The notes under the pieces were generated by a model. It did not search any database and was not told where the DNA came from. It saw nothing but the letters and a program-made list of their open reading frames with translations. 64,000 bases of DNA from positions 7,539,001-7,603,000 of the forward strand of contig NZ_JAMZEC010000001.1 in NCBI RefSeq assembly GCF_024172185.1. Direction: 5' to 3'. Below, piece by piece: positions 55,681-63,759 of this stretch. The first letter of the stretch is position 1; the number at the start of each line of letters is the position of its first letter. Position numbers and translations under genes: made by a program. Origin of the DNA: Nonomuraea roseoviolacea subsp. carminata (GTDB lineage Bacteria > Actinomycetota > Actinomycetes > Streptosporangiales > Streptosporangiaceae).

Positions 55681-56356
55681 GCGCGCCGGGAGTGATCAGC
55701 CCCGTCTCGTACGCCAGCACCACGGCCTGCACCCGGTCGCGCAGCCCCAGCTTGGTCAGCACGTTGCCGACGTGCGTCTTGACCGTCGTCTCGCTCACCA
55801 CGAGCTTGGCCGCGATCTCGGCGTTGGACATGCCCTTGGCGATCAGCCGCAGCACCTCCAGCTCCCGCTCGGTCAGCCGGTCCAGCCGCGCCGGCGCGGG
55901 CTGCTCGTAGGCCGCCGGCAGCCGCGCCGCGAACCGGTCCAGCAGGCGCCGGGTCACGCTGGGCGCCACGATCGCGTCGCCCCCCGCCACCACCCGGATC
56001 GCCTGCACCAGCTCGTCCGGCGGCACGTCCTTCAGCAGGAAGCCCGACGCCCCCGCCCGCAGCGCCTCCACGATGTACTCGTCGAGGTCGAACGTCGTCA
56101 GGACCAGCACCTTCGGCACGTGCGCCCCCGGCGCCGCCTCCCGCACGATCCGGCGGGTCGCCTCGATGCCGTCGACGCCCGGCATGCGGATGTCCATGAG
56201 CACCACGTCGGGCAGCAGCGCCCGGGTCTGCTCCTGGGCGTCCTTGCCGTCGCCGGCCTGCCCCACGACCGTGATGTCCGGCTCGGCCTCGAGGATCAGG
56301 CGGAACCCCGTGCGCAGCAGCGGCTGGTCGTCCACCAGCAGCACCCTGATCGTCAT
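55673..56356 (-). CDS. NarL/FixJ-family response regulator
   Basis: 227 residues from the ATG at 56356, overlapping the histidine-kinase stop. The receiver domain has the acidic pair DD9-10, phospho-acceptor Asp55 in LMDIRMPG, and Lys in SGFLLKDVPPDEL. The C-terminal LuxR-type helix-turn-helix is LTERELEVLRLIAKGMSNAEIAAKLVVSETTVKTHV, listed here in two overlapping motifs (LTERELEVLRLIAKG and SNAEIAAKLVVSETTVKTH). It is activated by the kinase in the same operon and binds DNA as a dimer; target genes unknown. Confidence 0.94.
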   Translation of the reverse strand: MTIRVLLVDDQPLLRTGFRLILEAEPDITVVGQAGDGKDAQEQTRALLPDVVLMDIRMPGVDGIEATRRIVREAAPGAHVPKVLVLTTFDLDEYIVEALRAGASGFLLKDVPPDELVQAIRVVAGGDAIVAPSVTRRLLDRFAARLPAAYEQPAPARLDRLTERELEVLRLIAKGMSNAEIAAKLVVSETTVKTHVGNVLTKLGLRDRVQAVVLAYETGLITPGALS

Positions 56357-57633
56357 TGTCCGTCCTTCAGCGGGAACCTCGCCCGCACCTCGAAACCGCC
56401 CCCCGGCCTCGGGCCGATGCTGAGAATTCCACCATAGAGCGCGACACGCTCGCGAATCCCCACCAATCCATGCCCCCTGCCCGGCCGCGCCCCGCCGCCC
56501 TCATGAGCGTCCGCGTCATGGAGCCCGCCGTCGCCGATCTCGTGAAGGTCCGTGTGGTGACCGCCGCCGTCGCCGCTCCCGCGCGAGCCGTTCCCGCCCG
56601 GGCCGCGCCCGTCGTCCTCGACGCGGACGTCCAGCTCGTGCGGCTCGTACCGGACCGTCACCCGCGCCGTCGCGCCCGCCCCCGCGTGCCGCAGCGCGTT
56701 CGTCAGCCCCTCCTGGACGAGCCGGTACGCGGCCAGGTCCACGCCCGCCGGGACCGGCCCCGGCGCGCCCTCCACCGTGAGCCCCGTCGCCAGCCCCGCC
56801 TCGCGCATCTGGTCCACCAGCGCCGGCAGGTCGCGTGTGCCCGGCTGCGGCCCCAGCTCGGCCCGCGCGTCCGCCCGCAACACCCCGACGATGTTCCGCA
56901 TCTCGGTCAGCGCCATCCGGCCCGTCTCCTCGATCGCCGTCAGCGCCTCGCCCGCCAGCCCGGGATCCGAGGCCAGCACCCGGCGCGCCGCCGACGCCTG
57001 GACGGTCATCACGCTCACGTGGTGGGCGACCACGTCGTGCAGCTCGCGCGCGATGCGGGAGCGCTCCTCGGCCCGGGCCGCCCGCCGGTCGGCCGCGCGC
57101 GCCCGCTCCAGGCGCGCCGCCCGGTCCCTCAGCTCCTCCATGTACGCGCGGCGCAGCCGCAGGCTGCGGCCCACGCCCCATACCGCCACCAGGGCCACGA
57201 CCACCACCAGATGGTCGCTCCACGCCGCCGGCGCGCCGGCCCCCGCCGCCGCGGACGCCGTGTACAGCGCCAGCGACAGGGCCAGGCCGCCCAGCGCCAC
57301 CGCCAGACCCCGGTAGGCGGCCACCGAGTACAGCATCACCAGCCCGGCCGTCCCGGTCAGGCCCGTGCCGTACCCGAGGCCCTCCAGCGCCGTCTCGGGC
57401 ACCAGGGCCGCGCACAGGCCGGTCAGCGGCCACCGCCGGCGCACCGCGACGGGCACGCACGCCAGCAGCACCAGCACGACGCCCAGCGCGTCCGCGTCCC
57501 GCGGCCCCTCCACCGGCACGCCGCGCGCCCCGGGACCCCAGAAGGTGAGCAGCGTCAGGGAGACGGCGGCCACGAGCACGGCGAGAAGCGCGTCGCGCAC
57601 CAGCACCCGGCGCGGCCGGCCCCACACCCTCAC
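56353..57633 (-). CDS. Sensor histidine kinase (HisKA_3 type) with His/Asp-rich insertion
   Basis: 426 residues from a GTG. About four to six N-terminal membrane segments carry only short loops, followed by a coiled linker and the dimerisation box RSRIARELHDVVAHHVS with phospho-acceptor His199. The ATPase domain has DLAAYRLVQEGLTNALRHAG (N box) and DDGRGPGGNG (G1). Between G1 and the G2 box (GHGLVGIRERV) is a ~30-residue insertion rich in His, Asp and Gly (HHTDLHEIGDGGLHDADAHE). Intramembrane-sensing kinases of this kind usually detect envelope stress. Its partner regulator is encoded directly downstream. Confidence 0.92.
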   Translation of the reverse strand: MRVWGRPRRVLVRDALLAVLVAAVSLTLLTFWGPGARGVPVEGPRDADALGVVLVLLACVPVAVRRRWPLTGLCAALVPETALEGLGYGTGLTGTAGLVMLYSVAAYRGLAVALGGLALSLALYTASAAAGAGAPAAWSDHLVVVVALVAVWGVGRSLRLRRAYMEELRDRAARLERARAADRRAARAEERSRIARELHDVVAHHVSVMTVQASAARRVLASDPGLAGEALTAIEETGRMALTEMRNIVGVLRADARAELGPQPGTRDLPALVDQMREAGLATGLTVEGAPGPVPAGVDLAAYRLVQEGLTNALRHAGAGATARVTVRYEPHELDVRVEDDGRGPGGNGSRGSGDGGGHHTDLHEIGDGGLHDADAHEGGGARPGRGHGLVGIRERVALYGGILSIGPRPGGGFEVRARFPLKDGQ

Positions 57634-58055
57634 GGGCGCCTCCGGGAACGGCCCGGCGCGGCGCCGAAGGGCATCGGGGGTCGGGGCGTGAACCCCTGGG
57701 ACACGTTCGAGCCTCCCCGCGTGCCGTCACTGCTCCGCCCCGCCTCCACGGGCGGGGTGCCTGCCACTGTAAGCCCGCCCCACCCCGGCCGACCTCCTCC
57801 TACGGGAGGAAACCATGATCGCGCGGGAGCGGGGCCGCCGGTGCGGCGTTCGGGCGCGGGCCGAGGTCATGACCCCGTGGGCGGCCGAGAACGCGCGTCG
57901 TCACGGCGAGCACCCCGTGAGCCCTCACGACCGGCCATGACAGAGCTCGGCCGACGTCGGCGCGTGCGCGTGACCTTGGCTATGCCGTAAAAGATCGAAA
58001 AACCGGCGACGGAGGCGCGCCGACGCCGGCCGTGCCGCGACACACCACAAGGTTC
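57634..58055. other. 422-bp intergenic region upstream of the histidine kinase
   Basis: No firm gene. It contains a small possible ORF (57815-57940) and palindromic GC-rich stretches around 57750-57790 (GGGCGGGGTG...CCGCCCCACCCC). It is probably the promoter region of the two-component operon (minus strand) and the 3' end of the convergent-side nuclease gene. Confidence 0.5.
57815..57940 (+). CDS. Possible 41-residue ORF with hairpin-covered ribosome site
   Basis: An ATG preceded by GGGAGGAAACC opens 41 codons (MIARERGRRCGVRARAEVMT...). The ribosome site can pair with TCCTCC five bases upstream (CTCCTCCTACGGGAGGA), giving a small hairpin. Composition is Arg-rich and typical of chance frames in GC-rich DNA, so support is weak. 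Confidence 0.2.
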   Translation: MIARERGRRCGVRARAEVMTPWAAENARRHGEHPVSPHDRP

Positions 58056-58916
58056 CTAGAGTTCGTCCGTCGCGGCGCGGCGGCTGCGGCGGACGGTGTC
58101 GCCCGGCTGGCGCGCCGGCACCGGCGGCGGTGTGCCGCCGAACTCCGGGCACAGCGCCTGATGGTCGCACCAGTCGCACAGCCGGCTGCGCCGCGCCCGC
58201 CACTCGCCCGACTGCAGCGCCCGCTCGATGGCCTCCCACAGCGCCCGCACCTTGCGCTCGGTGGCCAGCAGGTCGGCCTCGTCCGGCGCGTAGCGCAGCA
58301 CCTCGCCCTTGCCGCCCAGGTAGACGAGCTGCAGTAACCTCGGCACCTCGCCGCGCAGCCGCCACAGCACCAGCGCGTAGAACTTCATCTGGAACAGCGC
58401 CTTCGCCTCGAAGTCGGGCCCGGGCGCGCTGCCCGTCTTGTAGTCGACCACGCGCACCTCGCCGCTCGGCGCGACGTCGAGCCGGTCGACGTAGCCGCGC
58501 AGCATCAGCCCGCCGTCCAGCACCGCCTCGACGTACAGCTCCCGCTCGGCGGGCTCCAGGCGGGTCGGGTCCTCCAGCGTGAAGTAGCGCTCCAGCATGG
58601 ACCGCGCCTGCGTCAGCCACTCGGCCTGCTCGGCGTCGTCGGCGAACATCTCCGCGTACTGCGGCTCCTCCTCCAGCAGCCGCAGCCACTGGGGCTCCAG
58701 CAGCTCCAGGGCGGCCTGAACGGAGCGCGCCGGGGCAGGCAGGTCGTAGAGGCGCTCCAGCACGGCGTGGACCACCGTGCCGCGCACGGCCGCCGGCGAC
58801 GGCCGCTCCGGCAACTGGTCGACCACGCGGAACCGGTAGAGAAGGGGACAGGTCATGAAGTCGCCCGCCCGGGACGGGGAGAGAGCTCCGATGATCACCG
58901 GATCGGTCAACGTCAT
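58056..58916 (-). CDS. RecB-family PD-(D/E)XK nuclease with Cys-rich C-terminus
   Basis: 286 residues from the ATG at 58916. The sequence begins PSRAGDFMTCPLLYRFR, with a first Cys, and has GTVVHAVLERL, the nuclease core GYVDRLDVAPSGEVRVVDYKTG (D...D-x-K), and the C-terminal LCDWCDHQALCPEF. Cys distribution (one early, three late) matches the 4Fe-4S staple of AddB/Cas4-like exonucleases. It may process DNA ends in repair. In other actinobacteria this gene neighbours a site-2 protease and proteasome genes; here the protease gene is divergent. Confidence 0.9.
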   Translation of the reverse strand: MTLTDPVIIGALSPSRAGDFMTCPLLYRFRVVDQLPERPSPAAVRGTVVHAVLERLYDLPAPARSVQAALELLEPQWLRLLEEEPQYAEMFADDAEQAEWLTQARSMLERYFTLEDPTRLEPAERELYVEAVLDGGLMLRGYVDRLDVAPSGEVRVVDYKTGSAPGPDFEAKALFQMKFYALVLWRLRGEVPRLLQLVYLGGKGEVLRYAPDEADLLATERKVRALWEAIERALQSGEWRARRSRLCDWCDHQALCPEFGGTPPPVPARQPGDTVRRSRRAATDEL

Positions 58917-59030
58917 GCACCGCACTCTAGGTCACTCCTCCGACAGAACCGCGACGGGGAAAGCGGGATCACCCCCTCCGGCGCGTAGCATCGAGGCAGC
59001 GACACCCCATGACGAACGGCGAGGAGTTCG

Positions 59031-60167
59031 GTGAGCGAGCAGAGCCCCCAGCAGGAGTTCTCGGGCCTGAGGATGGGAAAGCCGTTCGGCATCCCGGTCT
59101 ACGTCTCCTGGACCTGGTTCATCGTCGCCGCCTTCATCACCTGGATGTACGGCAAGAACGTCCACAACGCGCTGCCCGAGCTCGACGCGCCCGCCGCGTA
59201 CGCCGTCGCCTTCGTCTTCGCGGTCCTGCTGTACGTGTCGGTGCTTCTTCACGAGCTGGCCCACAGCGTCCTGGCCAAGGCGTACGGCCTGCCGGTGCGG
59301 CGCATCACCCTCTACCTGCTCGGCGGCGTCTCCGAGATCGAGAAGGAACCGCCCACACCCGGCAAGGAGTTCATGGTCGCCGCGGCGGGGCCCGCGCTCT
59401 CGCTGGCGCTCGGCGGCGCCGGCCTGCTCGCCGACATGTACCTGGTCACCGGTGGAGGCATCCCCCAGGAGCTGATCTGGCAGCTGTGGGTGTCCAACCT
59501 CGTCGTCGGCGTCTTCAACCTGCTGCCGGGGCTGCCGCTCGACGGCGGCCGGATGCTGCGCGCCGGAGTGTGGAAGCTCACCCGCCGGCCCGGCACCGGC
59601 ACCGTCGCCGCCGCCTGGGGTGGCCGGATCCTGGCCGTGCTGCTCGTCGTCGCGGCGCTCGCCATGGCGGCGACGAGCAGGCAGGGCATGGACTACACCG
59701 GCATGATCTGGCCGGTGGTGCTGGCCTCCTTCATCTGGATGGGCGCCTCGCAGTCGCTGCGGGTGGCCCGCATCCGCGCCCGCATCCCGCAGGTCAACGC
59801 CCGTTCCCTGGCCCGCCGGGCCATCCCCGTCGCCGGCGACCTGCCGCTGGCCGAGGCGCTGCGCCAGGCCGGCGAGCGGCGGGCCGGGGCGCTCGTCGTC
59901 GTGGACCACGACGGCCGGCCCGTCGCGATCGTCAACGAGGCCGCCGTGCAGGCCACGCCGGAGCACCGCCGTCCCTGGGTGAACGTCGCCTCGCTGGCCA
60001 AGTCGCTGGAGCCGTCCATGATCCTCGCCGCCGACCTGACCGGCGAGCCGCTCATCGACGCCATGCGCGAGACCCCGGCGGGGGAGTACCTCCTGGTCGA
60101 GGGCAGCGGCGAGATCTACGGCGTCCTCGCCACCGCCGACGTCAACCGCGTCTTCACCGGCGTCTGA
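59031..60167 (+). CDS. Site-2 protease (M50) with CBS-like C-terminal domain
   Basis: 378 residues from a GTG after GAGGAG. About six membrane helices; zinc motif HELAH at 74-78 in helix two/three and the third ligand in NLLPGLPLDGGRML. The cytoplasmic C-terminus (about 255-378) resembles a CBS pair (VAGDLPLAEALRQAGERRAGALVVVDHDGRPVAIVNEAAV, read in pieces), which may sense nucleotides. Such enzymes cut substrates within the membrane, for example anti-sigma factors. Divergent from the RecB-like nuclease. Confidence 0.92.
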   Translation: MSEQSPQQEFSGLRMGKPFGIPVYVSWTWFIVAAFITWMYGKNVHNALPELDAPAAYAVAFVFAVLLYVSVLLHELAHSVLAKAYGLPVRRITLYLLGGVSEIEKEPPTPGKEFMVAAAGPALSLALGGAGLLADMYLVTGGGIPQELIWQLWVSNLVVGVFNLLPGLPLDGGRMLRAGVWKLTRRPGTGTVAAAWGGRILAVLLVVAALAMAATSRQGMDYTGMIWPVVLASFIWMGASQSLRVARIRARIPQVNARSLARRAIPVAGDLPLAEALRQAGERRAGALVVVDHDGRPVAIVNEAAVQATPEHRRPWVNVASLAKSLEPSMILAADLTGEPLIDAMRETPAGEYLLVEGSGEIYGVLATADVNRVFTGV

Positions 60168-60718
60168 CCCCGCCGCCCCGCCCCATTCCGCCTCGTTCCG
60201 TTCCGGTCCGGGGGAGGGCCCGCGGCGACGGGCCCGGATGTCCGGGTGGTGTCCGCTGGTCGGCGGGTCCCTCGCGGCGGTTCGCCACGGTCGCCGTGGA
60301 CAGTTCTCCTGGACGGTTCTGGTGGACTTCGCCCCGTCGGGCGGAATCTTCTGGGGTGCGCCTGATTTGTCCCACTCGAATAACCGGCAGCCCCCGGCTA
60401 GTGTCGTAACTGGTGATCAGGCCGGTCGCGCGCCGGCCCGATCCCGCCCCCGGCGGTTCGAGGAAGCGACGGCTGGCCGATAGTGTTCCGTTTGGCCGAG
60501 CTCACAGACCGGAGGGGTTCGCCGCGGCCCGACGATCCGACGGATCGGCACCGCCTCGCCGTGGCGCTCCCCGCCGCTGGGACGCGTAAGGCTGGTGGCC
60601 AGCACGGCAGTGCGGGTGCCGTAATTTCGCCGGCTTCCGGGGAGGAGAGTTGAGTGACCGAGCGCAGCGAGGGCACCGTTGAGCGTCAGCGCACCACCGT
60701 CGGCGTGAAGGAGGACTC
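60168..60718. other. 551-bp intergenic region before the FHA gene
   Basis: It begins with a 7-bp GGGCCCG/CGGGCCC hairpin (60216-60222, 60229-60235), a likely terminator of the protease gene. The remainder is moderately GC-rich. TAGTGT boxes at about 60400 and 60481 are possible -10 elements for the FHA gene, without good -35 partners. A 22-codon ORF with AGGAG (60654-60722) overlaps the FHA start as ATGA. Confidence 0.5.
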
Positions 60719-60722
60719 ATGA
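60654..60722 (+). CDS. Possible 22-residue upstream ORF coupled to the FHA gene
   Basis: GTG at 60654 with GGAGGAG upstream encodes VTERSEGTVERQRTTVGVKE and two more residues, ending in TGA that overlaps the FHA ATG (ATGA). It is too short for a family assignment. The polar, charged sequence could be a translated leader that couples initiation to the FHA gene. Confidence 0.25.
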   Translation: MTERSEGTVERQRTTVGVKEDS

Positions 60723-62338
60723 CCGACCAGGGTTTCGGCGTGGTGCGCCCGCTTCCCGGCGACGGCCTCGTCGCCTGCCTCGGCGGGCTGCTGCTGGTCT
60801 GCGACGCGGGTGAGGCCGCCGCGGACGACCTGCTTGAGGCGTTGCGCTCGACGGCCGCCTCCGGCGGTGACGGCCGGGCCCTCGCCAGGCGCGCGGCCCA
60901 GGTGCTCGCCGCCAACATGACGGGCGACCCCGCCACCTGCGCGGTGGCCGGCCCGGTCGGCGGCGGAGGCGTCGCCGTGCTCGTCAGCGGATCGGCCGCC
61001 GCCGTCATCACCACCGCCGACGGTGAGACCCGCCTGGCCGGCAGCGACTCACTGACCTGGGCCGACCGGCTCATCGCGGGCCCCGTCGAGCGCGTGGAGC
61101 TCACCCTGCCCGGCGCCGGCACCCCGCATCCGGCCGTCCGCTTCGACGGCGGCGTCGTCCACGGCGGTGGCCTGTCCGGCGACTTCGGCGACCTCGGCGA
61201 GCGGGCCACGCCCGCCGCGCCCGCCCCGGCCCGGCAGCTCACCAGCGAGCTGCCGAACACCGCGCTGCACATGGAGCCCGACCTCATCCAGCCGCCCGCC
61301 GCCGAGCGCGCCCCGGTGAACATGCCGCCCTACCCCATGTCGGGCGACCAGCCGCCGGCCGCCGCGCCGCAGGGCCCCGGCTTCCAGCCCGGGCCGCCGT
61401 CCGGGCCGCAGGCCGCGCCCGCCCCGGAGCCCGCGGGCACCGGGGCGTCCCTGGGCTTCCCACCGCCGCCCGCCGAGCAGTCGCCGGCCTCGCCGTTCCA
61501 GCCGCTGCACGAGCAGCCGCAGCCCGGCGGCTACCCCAGCTACGACGAGCCCGCCCACGCGCCCAACGGCACCGGCGAGCCGTACGAGCAGCCGGGGCAG
61601 CCCGAGCCGCAGCCCGGCCCCCACCTGTCGGCCGTGCCCGACTACTTCGAGCCCGCCCAGCCCTCCGGCCCGCCGTCGGGCGACCACCCGGACCCCTACG
61701 ACCAGCCCGGCCAGCCCGGATTCGACCAGCCCGGATTCGACCAGGGCGGCCAGCCGGGATACGACCAGGGCGGCCAGCCCGGCTACGAGCAGCCCGGGTA
61801 CGACCAGCCGGGCCAGCCCGGGCCGGGCCAGCACGGCGGCCAGGAGCAGCCCGAGCACGGCGACCGCCCGCTCGTCTACGGCGTCGACTGCAAGAACGAC
61901 CACTTCAACGACCCGCGCTCGCCCTACTGCGCGGTCTGCGGCATCGCCCTGGTGCAGCGCACCCTCGTCCCGTACAAGGGGCCGCGCCCGTCGCTCGGCG
62001 TCCTCATCCTGGACGACGGCACGACGCTGCCCCTGGAGAGCGACTACCTCCTGGGCCGCGACCCCGAGCGCGCCCCCGAGGTGGCCGGCGGCTCCGCCCG
62101 TCCCGCCAAGGTCACCAGCCCCGACGGCTCGGTCTCGCGCCGCCACCTGCGGGTGGCGCTCGACGGCTGGGACGTCAACCTGGTCGACCTCGGCTCGGTC
62201 AACGGCACGCAGATCCAGCCGCCGGGCGACCCCAACTTCTACGACATCCCGCCGAACGAGCCGGTCACGATCGCGCCGGGCACCACGGTCCGGGTCGGCG
62301 TGTCCCGCACGATGCGCTTCGAGCCCCACCGCACCTGA
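60719..62338 (+). CDS. FHA-domain protein with Pro/Gln/Gly-rich linker and zinc ribbon
   Basis: 539 residues after AAGGAGG. Residues 1-170 form an unassigned alpha/beta domain (LVACLGGLLLVCDAGEAAADDLLEAL). Residues 175-385 are a Pro/Gln/Gly/Asp-rich disordered linker with repeated QPG[FY][DE]Q units (61680-61840). A zinc-ribbon-like CKNDHF...YCAVCG lies near 390-408, and the C-terminal FHA domain shows LLGRDP, SRRHLRV and VDLGSVNGTQ. FHA domains bind phosphothreonine, so the protein is probably an adaptor for a Ser/Thr kinase, as in type VII secretion or division complexes. N-terminal role unknown. Confidence 0.85.
   Translation: MTDQGFGVVRPLPGDGLVACLGGLLLVCDAGEAAADDLLEALRSTAASGGDGRALARRAAQVLAANMTGDPATCAVAGPVGGGGVAVLVSGSAAAVITTADGETRLAGSDSLTWADRLIAGPVERVELTLPGAGTPHPAVRFDGGVVHGGGLSGDFGDLGERATPAAPAPARQLTSELPNTALHMEPDLIQPPAAERAPVNMPPYPMSGDQPPAAAPQGPGFQPGPPSGPQAAPAPEPAGTGASLGFPPPPAEQSPASPFQPLHEQPQPGGYPSYDEPAHAPNGTGEPYEQPGQPEPQPGPHLSAVPDYFEPAQPSGPPSGDHPDPYDQPGQPGFDQPGFDQGGQPGYDQGGQPGYEQPGYDQPGQPGPGQHGGQEQPEHGDRPLVYGVDCKNDHFNDPRSPYCAVCGIALVQRTLVPYKGPRPSLGVLILDDGTTLPLESDYLLGRDPERAPEVAGGSARPAKVTSPDGSVSRRHLRVALDGWDVNLVDLGSVNGTQIQPPGDPNFYDIPPNEPVTIAPGTTVRVGVSRTMRFEPHRT
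61680..61840 (+). repeat. QPG[FY][DE]Q-coding repeats in the FHA gene
   Basis: Degenerate 18-27 bp units encode short Gln-Pro-Gly-aromatic-Asp motifs in tandem (QPGFDQ, GQPGYDQG, QPGYEQ). Such sticker-and-spacer linkers can phase-separate or bind phosphorylated partners. Confidence 0.8.
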
Positions 62339-63061
62339 CCGCCCACGACCGGCAGAGTGGCCCGCACCCGGCCGGGCTCAGACCTGCCGACGGGCACGGC
62401 GACCTGCTCGCGCCCGGAAACAGACCTGCCGACCGGCGCGGCGACCTGCTCTCCGGCTCTCCGGCCAGGGGCAGGCCCGCCGACCGGCGCGGCGACCTGC
62501 TCTGGTCCGGGAGCAGACCGGCCGACCTGACCGACGCAGCGACCCGACCTCCGGCCTCCGGCAGACCGGCTGGCCGGCAGCGATCTGCCGACTCGACAGC
62601 AGCCCGGCCTTTCGCCGGGCAGCGCCCGGCCGACCGGCAGCGGACCTCCCGGCCGACCGCGCGCATCGGGTCACCGGGCCCGCCTGACCACTCCTGGTCA
62701 GGCGGGCTTCGTCGTCCCGCGCGACCACTGCTCCCGGCGGCGCGGGCGGCGTCGCCCCCGGATCACCACTCCGGTCGCGCGGGCTTCGTCGTCCCCGGAC
62801 GACCACTGCTCACGGCCACGCAGACCTTGTCGCCCCCGGCGACCCCCACTCTCCACGGCGCGGGCTTCGTCGTTCCCGCGCGACCACTCCCAGTCGCGCG
62901 GGCCTCGTCCTCCCCGCACGCGCTCTTCCGCGCGCAAGGCCCCATTCCCCGCCCGGGACGTGAGGCCGAGCGGGACGTGAGGTCGACGACGTCGCAGAGA
63001 CGCCCGCCCGTGCCGGGCCGAGCGGCGGCGACCGTGTGCTGGAGCCGGGGCAGAGCCGTCG
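62339..63061. repeat. 0.7-kb block of degenerate tandem repeats, no gene
   Basis: Two arrays are visible. At about 62380-62530 CGACCTGC-containing units recur every 42-55 bp. At about 62700-62930 units of about 60 bp begin GCGGGCTTCGTCGTCC and contain CGACCACT. Open frames crossing it on the minus strand only translate the repeats (RSAGL...). It lies between the FHA gene and the convergent GAF-like gene, like the smaller arrays elsewhere. Confidence 0.7.
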
Positions 63062-63577
63062 TCAGTGTGAGGCCGCCGGACGCCCCTCGCCGAAGGCGTG
63101 CACCCCGCGCAGCAGCCGTGCCGCCGCGTCCAGCCCGCTGGCCGCCTCCAGGGCGCGGCCCCCGGCGGTGGCGAGCCGGCTCAGCAGGTGCTCGTCGTGG
63201 TCGCCGAAGTCCCGCCCGGCCACCCACAGCCGCAGGTGTTCGCGGACCGCCAGCGGCACCGGGGCCGCCAGGAACCCCGGCTCGCCCGCCGCGACGTCCC
63301 GCGGCAGGCGCACCGGCCGGTCCGACACGGTGAGGAGCTTGAGCACCCCCGATCCGGCCAGCCAGGGCCGCACCCGCAGCGGGTCGCCCGGCGGCGCGTG
63401 GACGTGGACGGCGTGGGCCGTCTCCCTCAGCGGGTCCACCCGGACGAGTCCGGCGTATCCCGTGCCGGACAGGGAGGCCGCGGCGCGGGCCAGCAGGTCG
63501 GCCAGCGCCGCCGCGTCCGGGCAGGCGAACGAGCGGATGAGTTCGTGCACGGTGACATGAGCGCGGTTGCCAGGCAT
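63062..63577 (-). CDS. GAF-like domain protein
   Basis: 171 residues from the ATG at 63577, with GGAGGG upstream; the frame continues to 63847 without a ribosome site. A small alpha/beta domain with ALADLLARAAASLSGTGYAGLVRVD, SDRPVRLPRDVAAGE and REHLRLWVAGRDFGDHDEHLLSRLATAGGRAL, read in pieces, resembles GAF sensory domains, ending in the typical dimerisation helix. No kinase, phosphatase or DNA-binding domain is attached. It may regulate a partner by ligand binding. The next gene on this strand is a truncated acetyltransferase. Confidence 0.6.
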   Translation of the reverse strand: MPGNRAHVTVHELIRSFACPDAAALADLLARAAASLSGTGYAGLVRVDPLRETAHAVHVHAPPGDPLRVRPWLAGSGVLKLLTVSDRPVRLPRDVAAGEPGFLAAPVPLAVREHLRLWVAGRDFGDHDEHLLSRLATAGGRALEAASGLDAAARLLRGVHAFGEGRPAASH

Positions 63578-63759
63578 CGAGGTTCCCTCCGTGGAGGGTG
63601 AGTGATCGCGTTCTCTCGTCACGCGATCTACGGGTGCGGTGACCCGGAGTATTCTCCGAGACCCGCCCGTTGACCAGACCTCAACGGGAAAGTCCGATTT
63701 CTGCCAACCGCTGCGGCTGCGCGCGAAAGCGCGTGCCGGCCGCCCGCGGGGAAGGCGGA

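Noticed and set aside
60438..60470. tRNA-like GGTTCGAGG segment
   Set aside because: No acceptor stem, anticodon arm or CCA-adjacent pairing can be built around it. No tRNA gene was found anywhere in the window.
62265..62937. Minus-strand frames translating to RSAGL-type repeats as a repeat protein
   Set aside because: There is no ribosome site or start of quality, frames switch across the block, and the translation only mirrors the DNA repeat.
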